The notes under the pieces: model-generated
What the model saw: only the letters and a program-made list of their open reading frames with translations
Database searches by the model: none
What the model was told of the DNA's origin: nothing
Assembly (NCBI GenBank): GCA_963792655.1
Contig: CAWBWU010000006.1
Span: forward strand, 124,001-188,000
DNA: 64,000 nucleotides
Source: DOZZ01 sp963792655
GTDB taxonomy: Bacteria > Acidobacteriota > Terriglobia > Bryobacterales > Bryobacteraceae
Reading direction: 5' to 3'
Shown: piece by piece, positions 8,448 to 18,756 of the stretch
How positions within the stretch are numbered: position 1 is the first letter of the stretch
Layout of the letters: each line of letters begins with the position of its first letter
Program-made: the position numbers and the translations under genes

Positions 8448-11400
8448 ATGGCAACATCCGACCCCCAGTTGGGTATCAACAGCTGGTTTGAAGACGAACT
8501 GCGCGAACAATATCAACACGATCGGCAGTCGGTAGACGAAAGCTGGAAATCAGTTTTTGACCGCAACGGAGCGCCCGTTGCGAACGGCACTCCGAAGAGC
8601 AACGGCAACGTCAGCGCCACACCGAAGACCGCTTATGTCCCCGGCGATGGAGAGGAAGCCGTCGTGCTGCGTGGCGCGGCTGCGGCCATCGCCAGGAACA
8701 TGGACGCCAGCCTGCAGATTCCGCTGGCGACTTCGCTCCGCACGATACCCGTCAAAGTGGTCGATGAGAATCGCCAGCTTCTGAATCACTACCGCACGCT
8801 GGTAGGCAAGAGCAAGATCTCTTACACGCACCTGATCGGCTGGGCGATTGTGCGTGCAGCCAGGGAAGTTCCCTCGATCAACAACGCGTTCACTGACGCA
8901 TCGGGTGAGCCCGTGCGCATCGTACGCAAGAACATCAACTTCGGCCTCGCGATCGACGTTGCCGGCAAGAATGGTCAGCGCAGCCTGCTGGTTCCGAATA
9001 TCAAGAACGCCGGCGCGCTCACGTTCGTGCAGTACCTTGCGGCGTTCGATGATCTGGTTGCGCGCGGCCGTAACGGCAAGCTGGGCATGCCTGATTTCGC
9101 CGGCACTTCGATCTCTCTCACGAACCCCGGCACAGTGGGCACCATGGGCTCCGTTCCTCGCCTGATGAACGGGCAGGGCGCAATCATTGCTGTCGGGTCG
9201 ATGGACTATCCTGCCGAGCTGCGCGGCATGTCTCCGGAAATTCGTGCGGCTCTTGGCGTGGGCAAGGTGATGACGATCACCTGCACTTACGATCACCGCA
9301 TTATTCAAGGTGCGGAGTCTGGTGCATTTCTCGGCAAAGTGCAATCGTTCCTCGATGGTGAAGAAGGTTTCTATGAGGACATCTTTGACGAGTTAGCGAT
9401 TCCTTATCGCCCGGTCAAATGGGAAGCTGACCGTCAGACAGGCGCGCCTGCAGGCATCGCATCAGTTGACGTAGCCAAGCAGACCGCGGTGATTCAGTTG
9501 ATTCACGCATACCGTGTGCGCGGGCACTTAGGCGCCGACCTCGATCCGCTCAATGGCGATGCGGCTCACTACCACGCGGAACTCGATCCCTTGAACTACG
9601 GGCTGACGATCTGGGATCTGGACCGCATGTTCCATCCGGGCAACCTGGGCTCGCCGAACAAAAAGCAGGCGACGCAGCTCACTACGCTCCGTTCGATTCT
9701 GGAGCAACTGCGACAGACTTACTGCGGCAAGATCAGTTGCGAGTACATGCATATCCAACAGCCGGATCAGAAAGCCTGGCTGCAGGAACGCATGGAGCCG
9801 CAACAGAACAACTGGCCGCTCGCGCCGGAACAGCGCTTGCAGATTCTGGATGGTCTGCTCAACGCCGAAGAGTTCGAACACTTTCTGCACGCGCGCTTCG
9901 TAGGCCAGAAGCGGTTCTCACTCGAAGGCGCCGAGACCGCGATTCCGATCCTCAACGAAATTCTGGAACACGCGGCCGATGACGGCGTGGAAGAGATGGT
10001 GATGGGCATGGCTCATCGCGGGCGCTTGACGGTGCTGGCGAACTTCGTCGGCAAGCCGCTGGGCCAGATCTTTGCCGAGTTCGAAGGCTACGCAGACCCG
10101 TCGAGCATGCATGGCTCCGGAGACGTGAAGTATCACCTGGGCGCGTGCGCTACGCGCAAATCGACCACGGGCAAAGAAGTCATCGTTTCGCTTTCGCCGA
10201 ATCCGAGCCATCTGGAAGCAGTTGATCCAGTGGTGGAAGGCATCGCACGCACCAAGCAAGACCGTCGCGGCGATATCAATCGCGAGCGCGTACTGCCACT
10301 GCTGATTCACGGTGACGCCGCGTTCGCAGGGCAAGGCGTAGTAGCCGAGACGCTGAACCTTTCGCAACTGGATGGCTATTGCACCGGCGGCACGATCCAC
10401 CTGATCATCAACAACCAGATTGGCTTCACCACGACGCCTGAGAAAGGACGTTCCTCGCCGTACTCGACGGACGTCGCGCGCATGGTGCAAGCGCCCATCT
10501 TCCACGTGAACGGCGACGATCCGGATGCCGCGATTCGCGTGGCGCAGATGGCTTACGAGTTCCGGCAGGAGTTCAAGAAAGACGTCGTGATCGACATGGT
10601 TTGCTATCGCCGCCATGGTCACAACGAAGGCGACGATCCGGCTTACACGCAGCCGATCATGTATCGCAAGATCAAAGACCACGCGTCTGTCGCGGTGGTC
10701 TACGGCAAGAAACTGGTGAAGGAGAAAGTACTCGCAGCGGACCGTGTTGAAGAAATGCGCAAGGCTGCTGCGGCGCACCTGGCTAAGGCTTTCGAGCAGG
10801 ACCACACCGCGCGCGATCAGTTCGCCTTCGGCATTCCGATTGAACAGCGCGACAGTTCTATCGCCGCCAACGGTACTCCGATCTCGCCTGAGCTCGCTGC
10901 CGATGTGGTGGAAGGCGCGACGCGCTTTCCCGCCGACTTCCATCTGCATCCGAAGCTGAAGGGCTTTGTCGATAAACGCAAAGAAGCACTCGCTGCGGGC
11001 GGCCCGATTGATTGGGCGTTCGCGGAAGCTTTGGCATTCGGCAGCCTTGTTGTCGAGGGCAACCCCGTGCGGCTCAGCGGTCAGGACAGCGGACGCGGAA
11101 CCTTCAGCCAACGCCATCTGGCTTTTTACGATTTCGAGAACGGCAACAAGTACATCCCGCTGCAACATCTCTCGCCCAGGCAGGCGCGCTTCAACGTCTA
11201 CGACAGTTCGCTCAGCGAGTACGCGGTGCTGGGCTTCGAGTTCGGCTATACGGTCGCGGATCCGGAAACGCTGGTGCTCTGGGAAGCGCAGTTCGGCGAT
11301 TTTGCGAACGGCGCGCAGATCATGATCGATCAGTTCATTGCGACGGCCGAAGAGAAGTGGTCTCAGCCGAACGGCATCGTGATGCTGCTGCCGCATGGAC

Positions 11401-12032
11401 AGGAAGGCCAGGGACCGGAACACTCCAGCGCACGTATGGAGCGCTTTCTTGAGCTGTGCGCGCGGGACAACATGCAGATCTGTAACTGCACGACTCCGGC
11501 GCAGTACTTCCATGTGTTGCGGCGCCAGATGCGCGGCGGAGCGGACGGACGCGGCACGCGCAAACCGCTGATCATCTTCACGCCCAAGAGCATCTTGCGG
11601 CACCCCAAAGCAGTGTCGACGTTCGGCGAAATCACGGGCGGCGGCTTCGAAGAGGTGCTGTATGAAGCGCCGAACAAAGACGTCAAGCGAATCGTGTTCT
11701 GCTCGGGCAAGGTTTACTACGACCTCGTAGCTGCGCGCGATACACGTGCGTTGTCGCAAATTGCGATCGCGCGGATGGAGCAGGTGTATCCTTTCGCGTC
11801 GGAGAAGGTGAAGAATATGCTTGCCGGCTATGCAGACGATGTCGAGCTGGTGTGGCTGCAGGAAGAGCCGCGCAATATGGGAGCATGGCGCTTCATCGAA
11901 GAAGACTTCGCGTGCCTGGGCCGCAAGATTCGCTATGTAGGCCGTGCGGCAAACTCAAGCCCAGCCACCGGATCGAAGAAACGCCACGATGCCGAACAAG
12001 CCGACATCGTGACACGATCTCTCGAGCTCTGA
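8448..12032 (+). CDS. kgd: Multifunctional 2-oxoglutarate metabolism enzyme (fused E2-like and E1 domains)
   Basis: The 1194-residue protein resembles mycobacterial Kgd. It starts with the E1 N-terminal segment (INSWFEDELREQYQHD). A 2-oxoacid dehydrogenase acyltransferase domain follows at about residues 75-310, with the catalytic-type motif YDHRIIQGAESG. The thiamin-diphosphate E1 part comes next, with MAHRGRLTVLAN, HGDAAFAGQGVV and NNQIGFTT. It has no lipoyl domain. The family decarboxylates 2-oxoglutarate and feeds the dehydrogenase complex in the TCA cycle. It is a single gene, convergent with the metalloprotease gene. Confidence 0.92.
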   Translation: MATSDPQLGINSWFEDELREQYQHDRQSVDESWKSVFDRNGAPVANGTPKSNGNVSATPKTAYVPGDGEEAVVLRGAAAAIARNMDASLQIPLATSLRTIPVKVVDENRQLLNHYRTLVGKSKISYTHLIGWAIVRAAREVPSINNAFTDASGEPVRIVRKNINFGLAIDVAGKNGQRSLLVPNIKNAGALTFVQYLAAFDDLVARGRNGKLGMPDFAGTSISLTNPGTVGTMGSVPRLMNGQGAIIAVGSMDYPAELRGMSPEIRAALGVGKVMTITCTYDHRIIQGAESGAFLGKVQSFLDGEEGFYEDIFDELAIPYRPVKWEADRQTGAPAGIASVDVAKQTAVIQLIHAYRVRGHLGADLDPLNGDAAHYHAELDPLNYGLTIWDLDRMFHPGNLGSPNKKQATQLTTLRSILEQLRQTYCGKISCEYMHIQQPDQKAWLQERMEPQQNNWPLAPEQRLQILDGLLNAEEFEHFLHARFVGQKRFSLEGAETAIPILNEILEHAADDGVEEMVMGMAHRGRLTVLANFVGKPLGQIFAEFEGYADPSSMHGSGDVKYHLGACATRKSTTGKEVIVSLSPNPSHLEAVDPVVEGIARTKQDRRGDINRERVLPLLIHGDAAFAGQGVVAETLNLSQLDGYCTGGTIHLIINNQIGFTTTPEKGRSSPYSTDVARMVQAPIFHVNGDDPDAAIRVAQMAYEFRQEFKKDVVIDMVCYRRHGHNEGDDPAYTQPIMYRKIKDHASVAVVYGKKLVKEKVLAADRVEEMRKAAAAHLAKAFEQDHTARDQFAFGIPIEQRDSSIAANGTPISPELAADVVEGATRFPADFHLHPKLKGFVDKRKEALAAGGPIDWAFAEALAFGSLVVEGNPVRLSGQDSGRGTFSQRHLAFYDFENGNKYIPLQHLSPRQARFNVYDSSLSEYAVLGFEFGYTVADPETLVLWEAQFGDFANGAQIMIDQFIATAEEKWSQPNGIVMLLPHGQEGQGPEHSSARMERFLELCARDNMQICNCTTPAQYFHVLRRQMRGGADGRGTRKPLIIFTPKSILRHPKAVSTFGEITGGGFEEVLYEAPNKDVKRIVFCSGKVYYDLVAARDTRALSQIAIARMEQVYPFASEKVKNMLAGYADDVELVWLQEEPRNMGAWRFIEEDFACLGRKIRYVGRAANSSPATGSKKRHDAEQADIVTRSLEL

Positions 12033-12036
12033 GCCG

Positions 12037-14059
12037 CTACTTCACGTAGATGAACACGGCGTCCTGCGTAGGGACGCCGTTCACGTTCACAGTTAATGGG
12101 ATTGGTACGTTCGCCGGCAGACCCGTTGGGACCTGCACGTTGATCTGCGCAAGGCCAACATAGCCGGGACTCAGCCCCGCGAAGTAGACCGCCGGGTATC
12201 CGCTAACAACAACGCTTCCGAACGAAACGGTTACGGGTAGCGATGGCCGCAGCCAGAGGGTTCGCCGGCGCGGGTTTTCCAGTTGCGGGCTGATTGGTCG
12301 TGTTGCCAAGGCCGAGAGCATACAACGTCACGTACGTTCCCGGCTTCGCAGGAGCGCTCGCGGAGTTCAACGTTCCGTCTGCATTGATCGGAGTGGGATA
12401 AAGCCCGGGATGCACGGGCACGACGTTCGCTGTAATGGTGGAGCTGACGCTGCCGTTATAAGTCACAACGATGTTCGTGACGGCATTGCCCGATACTTCA
12501 TACGGCACCTGCACGTTGATCTGGTCGTTGCGGACGAACAACAGCGGGGCTGCAACACCATCGAACATCACCGACACTCCGTCGACAGATGTCGCGAAGC
12601 CCGTCGTGATGTCGAACAAGCCAAGCACGCCGGTTGCAGGGCCAAGGTTCGCGCCGTAGATCGAGATGTCTTCACCAGGCGCAACGCCGTTCGCTACACC
12701 GGAGAATGCATTCGCGATGCTGCTACTCGTGAAGATCGGCGCAGGCGGAACAAGGATCAAACCACCACTGAAAGCCGCCGTCTGGCCGTTCTTATTGATG
12801 AGCAAGCTCGCGAGTGCGTTGTCCATGCGCGCCGGAACATCGATCGTCATCCGCATGATGGTGGGTGACGCGAAGTTGTCGCGGCGCAAACTCCCGGGCC
12901 GGATCGTGGCAGGTCCCAGGAGCGTGAAGTTCTGCTCCGTCAGATTGGCATCGATGCCAGGACCAAACATCAGCAGATCCGAAGCGCCGCCCGATTGCAT
13001 AATCTGCGGGCCCCCAAAGATCATGAACGTGTCAGCGGTGCCACCGGCTGGCCCAACCGCCGTTTGCACCAGACTCACCGACGAGGTTCCCGCCGTGGTG
13101 GAAAAACTGGCGCCGGTGGTTGCTGCCGGGGACAAGACGTATGGACCTGCACCGGGAATCGGCCCGGGCTCAAATGATGTGTCGATTGCCTGCCCTGGTG
13201 AAAGGGAGCTGATGTAGAGATTTCCAGGCTTGACCTGTCCACTCAAAGGCTCGGCGTACATCACGTAACTTCCTGGCGGCGCCTTCATCGAATATTGGCC
13301 CGTGCTGAAATCGGATAACGCGCCGACCGTTACGCCCGATGCCGGATCAACAGCCGTGATCAGTGCGCCGCGCAATGGTGGGCCCCCCGCGCTGACGGAG
13401 CCCGCCAGCGTTCCATAGCGCGCGCCGCTCGACGACGGGTACGTTGCTGCGTCGAACGCGATGTCGTCTGTGCTGAGAGTACGCTCGGCAGTGTTTCCGG
13501 TTCTGGTGGTCTGATACATAACCGCGCCCAGTATGCCGCTATGATTTGCGCCCAGTGCATGACCGAGCTCGTGCGTCGCAATCGCCTGAATGTCGTAGGT
13601 ACCCGGCGCGAGTGTGGTGGAGAACGTGTCCGTCGGATTGAACAGGATGTCGGTATCGAAGACAGTACCGTCTGCCGGATTGAAGATGATATCGGTGATC
13701 GCGAGTGCACCATTCACCGCGCTTTGGATCTCGGGCGAGTCGCGAAAGACAATCACATTTTTGTTGTCGTTCTCGTTGTTGATGTCGGACGTGACATCCA
13801 GCGGCGCAAAGCGTGCGTTGCTGTCCGCCACGTTGTTCCAGGTGTTCAGGGCGGCCTTCACTGCGGCAACGGGGTTACTGTCGGTCGTAATGAATGTCTG
13901 GCCCGAACCGTTCTTCAGCCCGGGCACGGCAGCCGAATTCAGATGGAACTGCATCTGCGCGAAATCTTTGCGCCGCAATTGCACGCCGTTCACGACGCGG
14001 GGCACATAGCCGGCCGCAACGGCTGCGAAAGCCAGAAGCAACAATACACCGCGCATCAT
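12037..14059 (-). CDS. Secreted matrixin-type metalloprotease with Solibacter-type C-terminal domain (frameshifted)
   Basis: A signal peptide (MRGVLLLLAFAAVAAG) leads into a zinc protease domain with HELGHALGANHSG near residue 163 and a following VMYQ Met-turn, the HExxHxxGxxH metzincin pattern. A carboxypeptidase-regulatory-like segment and an IPT-like region follow. The end is a C-terminal domain typical of Solibacter (INVQVPTGLPANVPIPLTVN ... VFIYVK). The frame from 14059 breaks after PAPANPLA near 12238, and the domain continues one base over until 12037. Skipping one base restores about 673 residues. It overlaps the upstream secreted-protein gene by four bases. Confidence 0.8.
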
Positions 14060-14550
14060 TTCGCCACCGCCTGTTTACGCATCGTCGCCGCGATCACCGC
14101 ACGAGCCGCGCTCAGCGATGTTCCGTTCAAACCGGCGTCGCCCGAAGCAGCGCGAATGGTGCCATCGCTCGCGATCTGGTACTTGCCTTGTGACCAGCCC
14201 ACGGTGCGGTGGTAGCCAACAGGGGTCGTGTTCAGAAAGAGCATCACGTGCTCGCCAAGGTCATAATGGACCGCACCCGCGATATCCATTGCTCGCCCGT
14301 TCAGCACGCCACCCGGCTCACTTACCGTGACGGTATTGGCAGCGCGGCCCTTTGCAGTGCTTTCGACTTGCACGTCGTAATGGGTCCAGATGAATTCATG
14401 AGACGGCCCCCAGGAGGTCCAGGAGCGCACAACTGTTCCCGTGACGATCTGATCTGATTGCTGAACGATCTGCTCGATCGAAACGCGAGGGATCTGCGTC
14501 GCCACTGCGGTGCAGGCAATGGCGAAAAGAAGACAGAGGCGAAGACGCAT
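14056..14550 (-). CDS. Secreted protein of unknown function, paired with the metalloprotease
   Basis: The 164-residue protein has a clear signal peptide (MRLRLCLLFAIACTAVATQ). The mature part has a beta-rich pattern (IVTGTVVRSWTSWG, YDVQVESTAKG, HYDLGEHVMLFLNTTPVGY). I do not recognise a named family. Its stop overlaps the start of the matrixin-like protease by four bases, so the two are translationally coupled. It may be a partner, inhibitor or co-secreted factor; that is inference from context only. Confidence 0.65.
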   Translation of the reverse strand: MRLRLCLLFAIACTAVATQIPRVSIEQIVQQSDQIVTGTVVRSWTSWGPSHEFIWTHYDVQVESTAKGRAANTVTVSEPGGVLNGRAMDIAGAVHYDLGEHVMLFLNTTPVGYHRTVGWSQGKYQIASDGTIRAASGDAGLNGTSLSAARAVIAATMRKQAVAK

Positions 14551-14675
14551 CTGTCTTCAGTCTACTCAACGTACGAAAGCGTACGTACGCGCGAGGATAG
14601 GCTTTTCGGGAGAGCCGCCCGCTTCATTCGCGGTCGCGGTGTTCGTGCTCGCCAGGTAAGAGCGCACGTGGTCGG

Positions 14676-14708
14676 TTTCGGCAATTCTGAATGCGTAAGC
14701 CTTCGGCT
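14676..14708 (+). repeat. Intergenic repeat, copy 1
   Basis: A 33-base stretch, TTTCGGCAATTCTGAATGCG followed by TAAGCCTTCGGCT, matches a stretch at 39924-39956 at 27 of 33 positions. All six differences are transitions. It lies about 30 bases before ntrY, in a 186-base intergenic gap with nothing else recognisable. Confidence 0.5.
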
Positions 14709-14736
14709 CTGACAGCGTTTAGTACTCTGAAACTAA

Positions 14737-16833
14737 GTGCGCAAACGGCTTCTCTACGGTTTTGCCATCGCCTTCCTGGCCGTTCTGGTTGGGCTCGTCG
14801 TGTGGCAGGGATCGTTCACGTTCGGGACGCTCGCGCCTGCCGACGCGGGCCTCACTTACGTTTTCTGGGGCCTCTCGATTGTCATCTTCCTGTTGATGGT
14901 GACGTTGAGCTTCATGCTCCTGCGCATCGGCCTCAAGCTCTACATCGAGCGTCACAGCAACCGCGAAGGGTCGCGCATCAAGACCAAGTTAGTGGTGGGC
15001 GCATTGGCGTTGAGCATGATTCCGCTTTTCTTCATGGTGCTGTTCAGCTACTCGCTGCTGAATCGAAATCTGGAGAAGTGGTTCTCGCGGCCAATCGATT
15101 CGGAGCGCGTGATCCTCACCGAGATCGGCAATGCGTTGCGCCACGAAACCAACGACAAGGTGACGGTGCAAGCGACGCTCCTGGCGCAACGTCCCGAGAC
15201 GCGGCTGCTGCTCGCGGGTTTGCCCGCCGATACAAAGTTTCTCGCGCCTTTCTGCGCCGATCAGGAACTCTCGGGCGCGGTGCTGATGCGCGCGGGCAAC
15301 CCGGCGCCCGTCGCATCGTGCGGAACGATGCCGAGGGCGTTGCGCAGCGACACATTTCTCGCGACGAGCCCGGTGACCTTCGGAGGCAAGCAGGTCGGCA
15401 GCGTGACCGTAGCGGGGCGGATGAACGTGGATGTCGCCGCGAAGCAACTGGAGATTCAGCACTTCAACGAGGAGTACGCCAAGCTCACGGCAGGCAAGAA
15501 CGACCTACGCAAAACGTCGTTGCTGATGCTCTCGCTGATCGCTCTGTTCATCATGTTTCTGGCAACGTGGATCGCGGTGTTCCTCTCGAAGCAGATCAGC
15601 GTGCCCATTTCGGCCTTGTTGAAAGGCGCGGAAGAGGTGAGCCGCGGCAACCTCTACTATCGGGTCGAAGTCAGCGCTATCGATGAGCTCGCGGGTCTGG
15701 TCAGCGGGTTCAATCAGATGACGCGGGAACTCGAAGCGAACAGCCGTGAACTGGATGCGCGCCGCCGCTTCACCGAAGCCATTCTGGAATCGATCCCGAC
15801 CGGCTTCATCTCGATCGACAGTAAGGGCTCCATTCAGCGCGTGAACCGCGCCTTGAAACAGATTCTGGGTGAAGATGCAGTGGCAAGTGCGCGCCACCTG
15901 GAAGACCTCTTCTCGCGCGACGACATGGCGGAGATCCGGTATCTGATGAACCGCGCGCGACGTACTGGCCTTGCGTCCCGGCAGCTCGATCTGCGTACCG
16001 ACGATGGCGCACAGCACCAACATCTGGCCGTCACTGTATCTGCTCTCGAAGAGAAGTTGACGTCTGGTTTCGTGATGGTCATTGAAGATACGAGCGAACT
16101 GCTGCGCGCGCAAAAGGCCACGGCCTGGAGTGAAGTGGCGCGCCGCGTTGCGCACGAGATGAAGAATCCCCTCACGCCTATCGCGCTTTCCGCAGAAAGG
16201 ATCGCGCGTCAGTTGTCGCGGGTGGAGCTGCCGCCGGATGTCGCGCGCATCGTTCGCGAGTGCACGTCGATTATTACCGGCGAAGTGCAGTCCGTCAAGA
16301 ATCTGGTGGACGAGTTCAGCCAGTTTGCTCGCTTCCCTGCTGCTCAGTTCGCACGTTCCGACGTGAACGAAATCGTTGCCGGCGGCTTGAGTGTCTTCAC
16401 CGGCCGGTTAGATGGAGTGCAGATCCAAACGGCTTTCACGCCCGACTTGCCGCCCGTGTTTGTCGACCGTGAGCAACTGCGGCGCGTGGTGCTGAACCTG
16501 ATCGACAACGCCGCTGAAGCGATGCAGGATTCCTTCGTGAAGCGGCTCGCCATCACCACGCAGTTACGCGATGCGAGCACCATCGAACTGATCGTCGCCG
16601 ACACGGGTTCGGGACTTACTTCCGAGCAAAAAGAAAAGTTGTTCCTGCCGTATTTCTCGACGAAGAACCGCGGCACAGGGCTGGGGCTGGCGATCGTCAG
16701 CCACATCCTTGCGGAGCACCACGCGAGCATTCGTGTGGAAGACAATCGCCCGGCCGGTGCGCGCTTTGTGATTGAGATTCCGGTGATGGCGGAAGTCGCG
16801 GATGCGGTTGCCGAACAGGTCCAGCCGGCATGA
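14737..16833 (+). CDS. ntrY: Sensor histidine kinase of the NtrY family
   Basis: The 698-residue membrane kinase starts at GTG 14737. Two N-terminal transmembrane helices, a third near residue 90 and a fourth near residue 265 frame an extracytoplasmic sensor region. HAMP, PAS and HisKA domains follow, with the phosphoacceptor in VAHEMKNPLTP (His473). The HATPase domain has DNAAEAM, DTGSGL and GTGLGLAIV. It phosphorylates NtrX, encoded immediately downstream with a four-base overlap. The signal it senses is not evident. NtrY-NtrX pairs often link nitrogen or redox state to sigma-54 or sigma-70 promoters. Confidence 0.88.
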   Translation: MRKRLLYGFAIAFLAVLVGLVVWQGSFTFGTLAPADAGLTYVFWGLSIVIFLLMVTLSFMLLRIGLKLYIERHSNREGSRIKTKLVVGALALSMIPLFFMVLFSYSLLNRNLEKWFSRPIDSERVILTEIGNALRHETNDKVTVQATLLAQRPETRLLLAGLPADTKFLAPFCADQELSGAVLMRAGNPAPVASCGTMPRALRSDTFLATSPVTFGGKQVGSVTVAGRMNVDVAAKQLEIQHFNEEYAKLTAGKNDLRKTSLLMLSLIALFIMFLATWIAVFLSKQISVPISALLKGAEEVSRGNLYYRVEVSAIDELAGLVSGFNQMTRELEANSRELDARRRFTEAILESIPTGFISIDSKGSIQRVNRALKQILGEDAVASARHLEDLFSRDDMAEIRYLMNRARRTGLASRQLDLRTDDGAQHQHLAVTVSALEEKLTSGFVMVIEDTSELLRAQKATAWSEVARRVAHEMKNPLTPIALSAERIARQLSRVELPPDVARIVRECTSIITGEVQSVKNLVDEFSQFARFPAAQFARSDVNEIVAGGLSVFTGRLDGVQIQTAFTPDLPPVFVDREQLRRVVLNLIDNAAEAMQDSFVKRLAITTQLRDASTIELIVADTGSGLTSEQKEKLFLPYFSTKNRGTGLGLAIVSHILAEHHASIRVEDNRPAGARFVIEIPVMAEVADAVAEQVQPA

Positions 16834-18182
16834 AGACTGCGTCGGTGTTGGTGATCGACGACGAGCCCGGCATCCGTCAGTCGCTCGGGGGCATTCTTGA
16901 GGACGAGGGCTACTCAGTACAAACTGCCGGTACTGCGGAGACCGCTCTCGAACTGCTGCGCGACGGGAACTTCGATCTCTTGTTCCTCGATATCTGGCTG
17001 CCCGGGATGGATGGACTCGAAGCGCTCGCGCGCATTCAGGAGAGGCCGGTTGATCAACGGCCGGCAGTAATCATGATCTCGGGTCATGGCTCGATCGAAG
17101 CCGCCGTGCGCGCGACGAAGTTGGGGGCTTTCGATTTTCTCGAGAAGCCGCTCTCGCTGGGCAAGATTGTCGTAGTTACCAAGAACGCACTTGAGCATCG
17201 CAAGCTGATGCTCGAGAACACGCGCTTCCGCGAAGAGGTCACAGCGAAGCACAAGATCATCGGCGACAGTGTGCCGATGCGCGCACTTCGCCAGCAGTTG
17301 AGCCTGATGGCGGGAACCAATGGACGCGTGCTGATCTATGGCGAAAGCGGCACCGGCAAAGAACTGGTCGCACGCGCGATTCACGATTTGAGCCAGCGCT
17401 CGGCGAATGCATTTGTCGAAGTGAACTGCGCCGCGATTCCAGAGGAACTGATCGAAAGTGAACTGTTCGGCCACCTGAAGGGCAGCTTCGCGGGCGCACA
17501 CGAATCAAAGATCGGCAAATTCCAAAAAGCGAATGGCGGAACGATCTTTCTCGATGAAGTCGGCGACATGAGCTTGCGCACCCAGGCCAAAGTGCTGCGC
17601 GCTTTGCAGGAGCAGCGCTTTGAACCCGTGGGCGCGCAAGACTCGGTGCAGGTGGATGTGCGCGTGATCGCCGCGACCAACAAGAACCTGGAGCAGGAGA
17701 TCGAGCGCGGCAACTTTCGCGAGGACTTGTTCTACCGCCTGAACGTGATTCCCTTTCACGTGCCGCCCCTGCGCGATCGTGCCGAAGACGTGCTGAGCCT
17801 GGCCGCGTTCTTCCTCGAGGAGTTCACCACAGCTTACGGACGCAAACCCAAAGAGCTTACGCCGCCGGCGTTGCAACTTCTACAGGAGCATCACTGGCCG
17901 GGCAACGTGCGCGAACTTAAGAATCTGATCGAGCGCATTGTCATCCTGAATCCGCAACCGAAGATCGAGGCGCGTCACATCCCACTCGCCTCCGCGAAGA
18001 AGAGCCGGCTCGATGGTTTTGCCAGCTTGCACGAAGTACGCGAAGCTGTCGAGCGAGACTACATCTTGAAGAAGCTGGACGAAGCGGGCGGCAATGTGAC
18101 CCGTACGGCGGAACTGCTTGGCCTCGAACGCAGCAACCTTTACCGCAAGATGAAGACGCTGGGCATTGCTCCGAAAGAGTAG
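16830..18182 (+). CDS. ntrX: Response regulator NtrX, AAA+ type with altered GAFTGA loop
   Basis: The 450-residue protein has a receiver domain (LLFLDIWLPGMDGLEAL), an AAA+ domain with Walker A GESGTGKE and Walker B FLDEVGD, and a Fis-type helix-turn-helix (VTRTAELLGLERSNLYRKMK). The sigma-54-contacting loop reads GSFAGA at residues 218-223. The strict motif is GAFTGA, with the Thr contacting sigma-54. The Thr-to-Ala change suggests it may not activate sigma-54 in the ordinary way. It is partnered with NtrY by a four-base gene overlap. Confidence 0.88.
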   Translation: MKTASVLVIDDEPGIRQSLGGILEDEGYSVQTAGTAETALELLRDGNFDLLFLDIWLPGMDGLEALARIQERPVDQRPAVIMISGHGSIEAAVRATKLGAFDFLEKPLSLGKIVVVTKNALEHRKLMLENTRFREEVTAKHKIIGDSVPMRALRQQLSLMAGTNGRVLIYGESGTGKELVARAIHDLSQRSANAFVEVNCAAIPEELIESELFGHLKGSFAGAHESKIGKFQKANGGTIFLDEVGDMSLRTQAKVLRALQEQRFEPVGAQDSVQVDVRVIAATNKNLEQEIERGNFREDLFYRLNVIPFHVPPLRDRAEDVLSLAAFFLEEFTTAYGRKPKELTPPALQLLQEHHWPGNVRELKNLIERIVILNPQPKIEARHIPLASAKKSRLDGFASLHEVREAVERDYILKKLDEAGGNVTRTAELLGLERSNLYRKMKTLGIAPKE

Positions 18183-18184
18183 GG

Positions 18185-18727
18185 CTACCCTCGGCCGACC
18201 AGCGCACGATATTTTCTCAGCAGCTCAAACAAAACGACGCCGCCTGCCGTCGCCACATTCAACGAATGCTTGCGGCCGAGCATCGGAATGCGGATGTAAG
18301 AATCGGCTCGCGCTGCCAACTCCGGCTGTAACCCGTTCGTTTCATTGCCAAAGAGCAGGCAAACCGGGAAGCGCGGCTCCCAATCGAACAGGTCGATGGC
18401 GTGAACATTTGTTTCAATTGCCGCAACCTCGAACCCCCTTGCGTGCATCTGATCAAGCACTGGTAAAGCGCTGGGCGAATAGCTCCACGGCACTGTCTCT
18501 TCAGCGCCTAGCGCCGTTTTGGTGACTTCCCGGCCGGGCGGACAGCCTGTGATTCCGCAGAGATACAGGTGTTCGATGGCAGTAGCATCGCCCGTGCGAA
18601 AGAAGGCCCCCACGTTGTATGCGCTTCGTACATCGTCCAGAAGTACGTTGACGGGGAGCGACGGAATTCTTTCGTACGCCTCGGAGGCGGCCGTCGCCAG
18701 GTAAGGTATTCGTTCTAAGGAATTCAT
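18185..18727 (-). CDS. SpoU/TrmH-family RNA 2'-O-methyltransferase
   Basis: The 180-residue SPOUT enzyme carries the three SpoU motifs. Motif 1 is VLLDDVRSAYNVGAFFRTGD, motif 2 is VCLLFGNETNGL, and motif 3 is IPMLGRKHSLNVATAGGVVL. It transfers a methyl group from SAM to a ribose 2'-OH in tRNA or rRNA. The exact target cannot be assigned. It ends two bases after ntrX, convergent. Confidence 0.87.
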   Translation of the reverse strand: MNSLERIPYLATAASEAYERIPSLPVNVLLDDVRSAYNVGAFFRTGDATAIEHLYLCGITGCPPGREVTKTALGAEETVPWSYSPSALPVLDQMHARGFEVAAIETNVHAIDLFDWEPRFPVCLLFGNETNGLQPELAARADSYIRIPMLGRKHSLNVATAGGVVLFELLRKYRALVGRG

Positions 18728-18756
18728 TGTATTACTGGTAAAGTGAGGTCATCGTG

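Noticed and set aside
9918..11759. A 613-residue open frame antisense to the 2-oxoglutarate gene
   Set aside because: It is a shadow of the high-GC coding frame. It has no family motif, and the plus-strand gene is conserved throughout.
12058..12078. GGCGTCC/GGACGCC hairpin as a terminator between convergent genes
   Set aside because: It is within the coding end of the metalloprotease and has no U run, so I do not call it a terminator.
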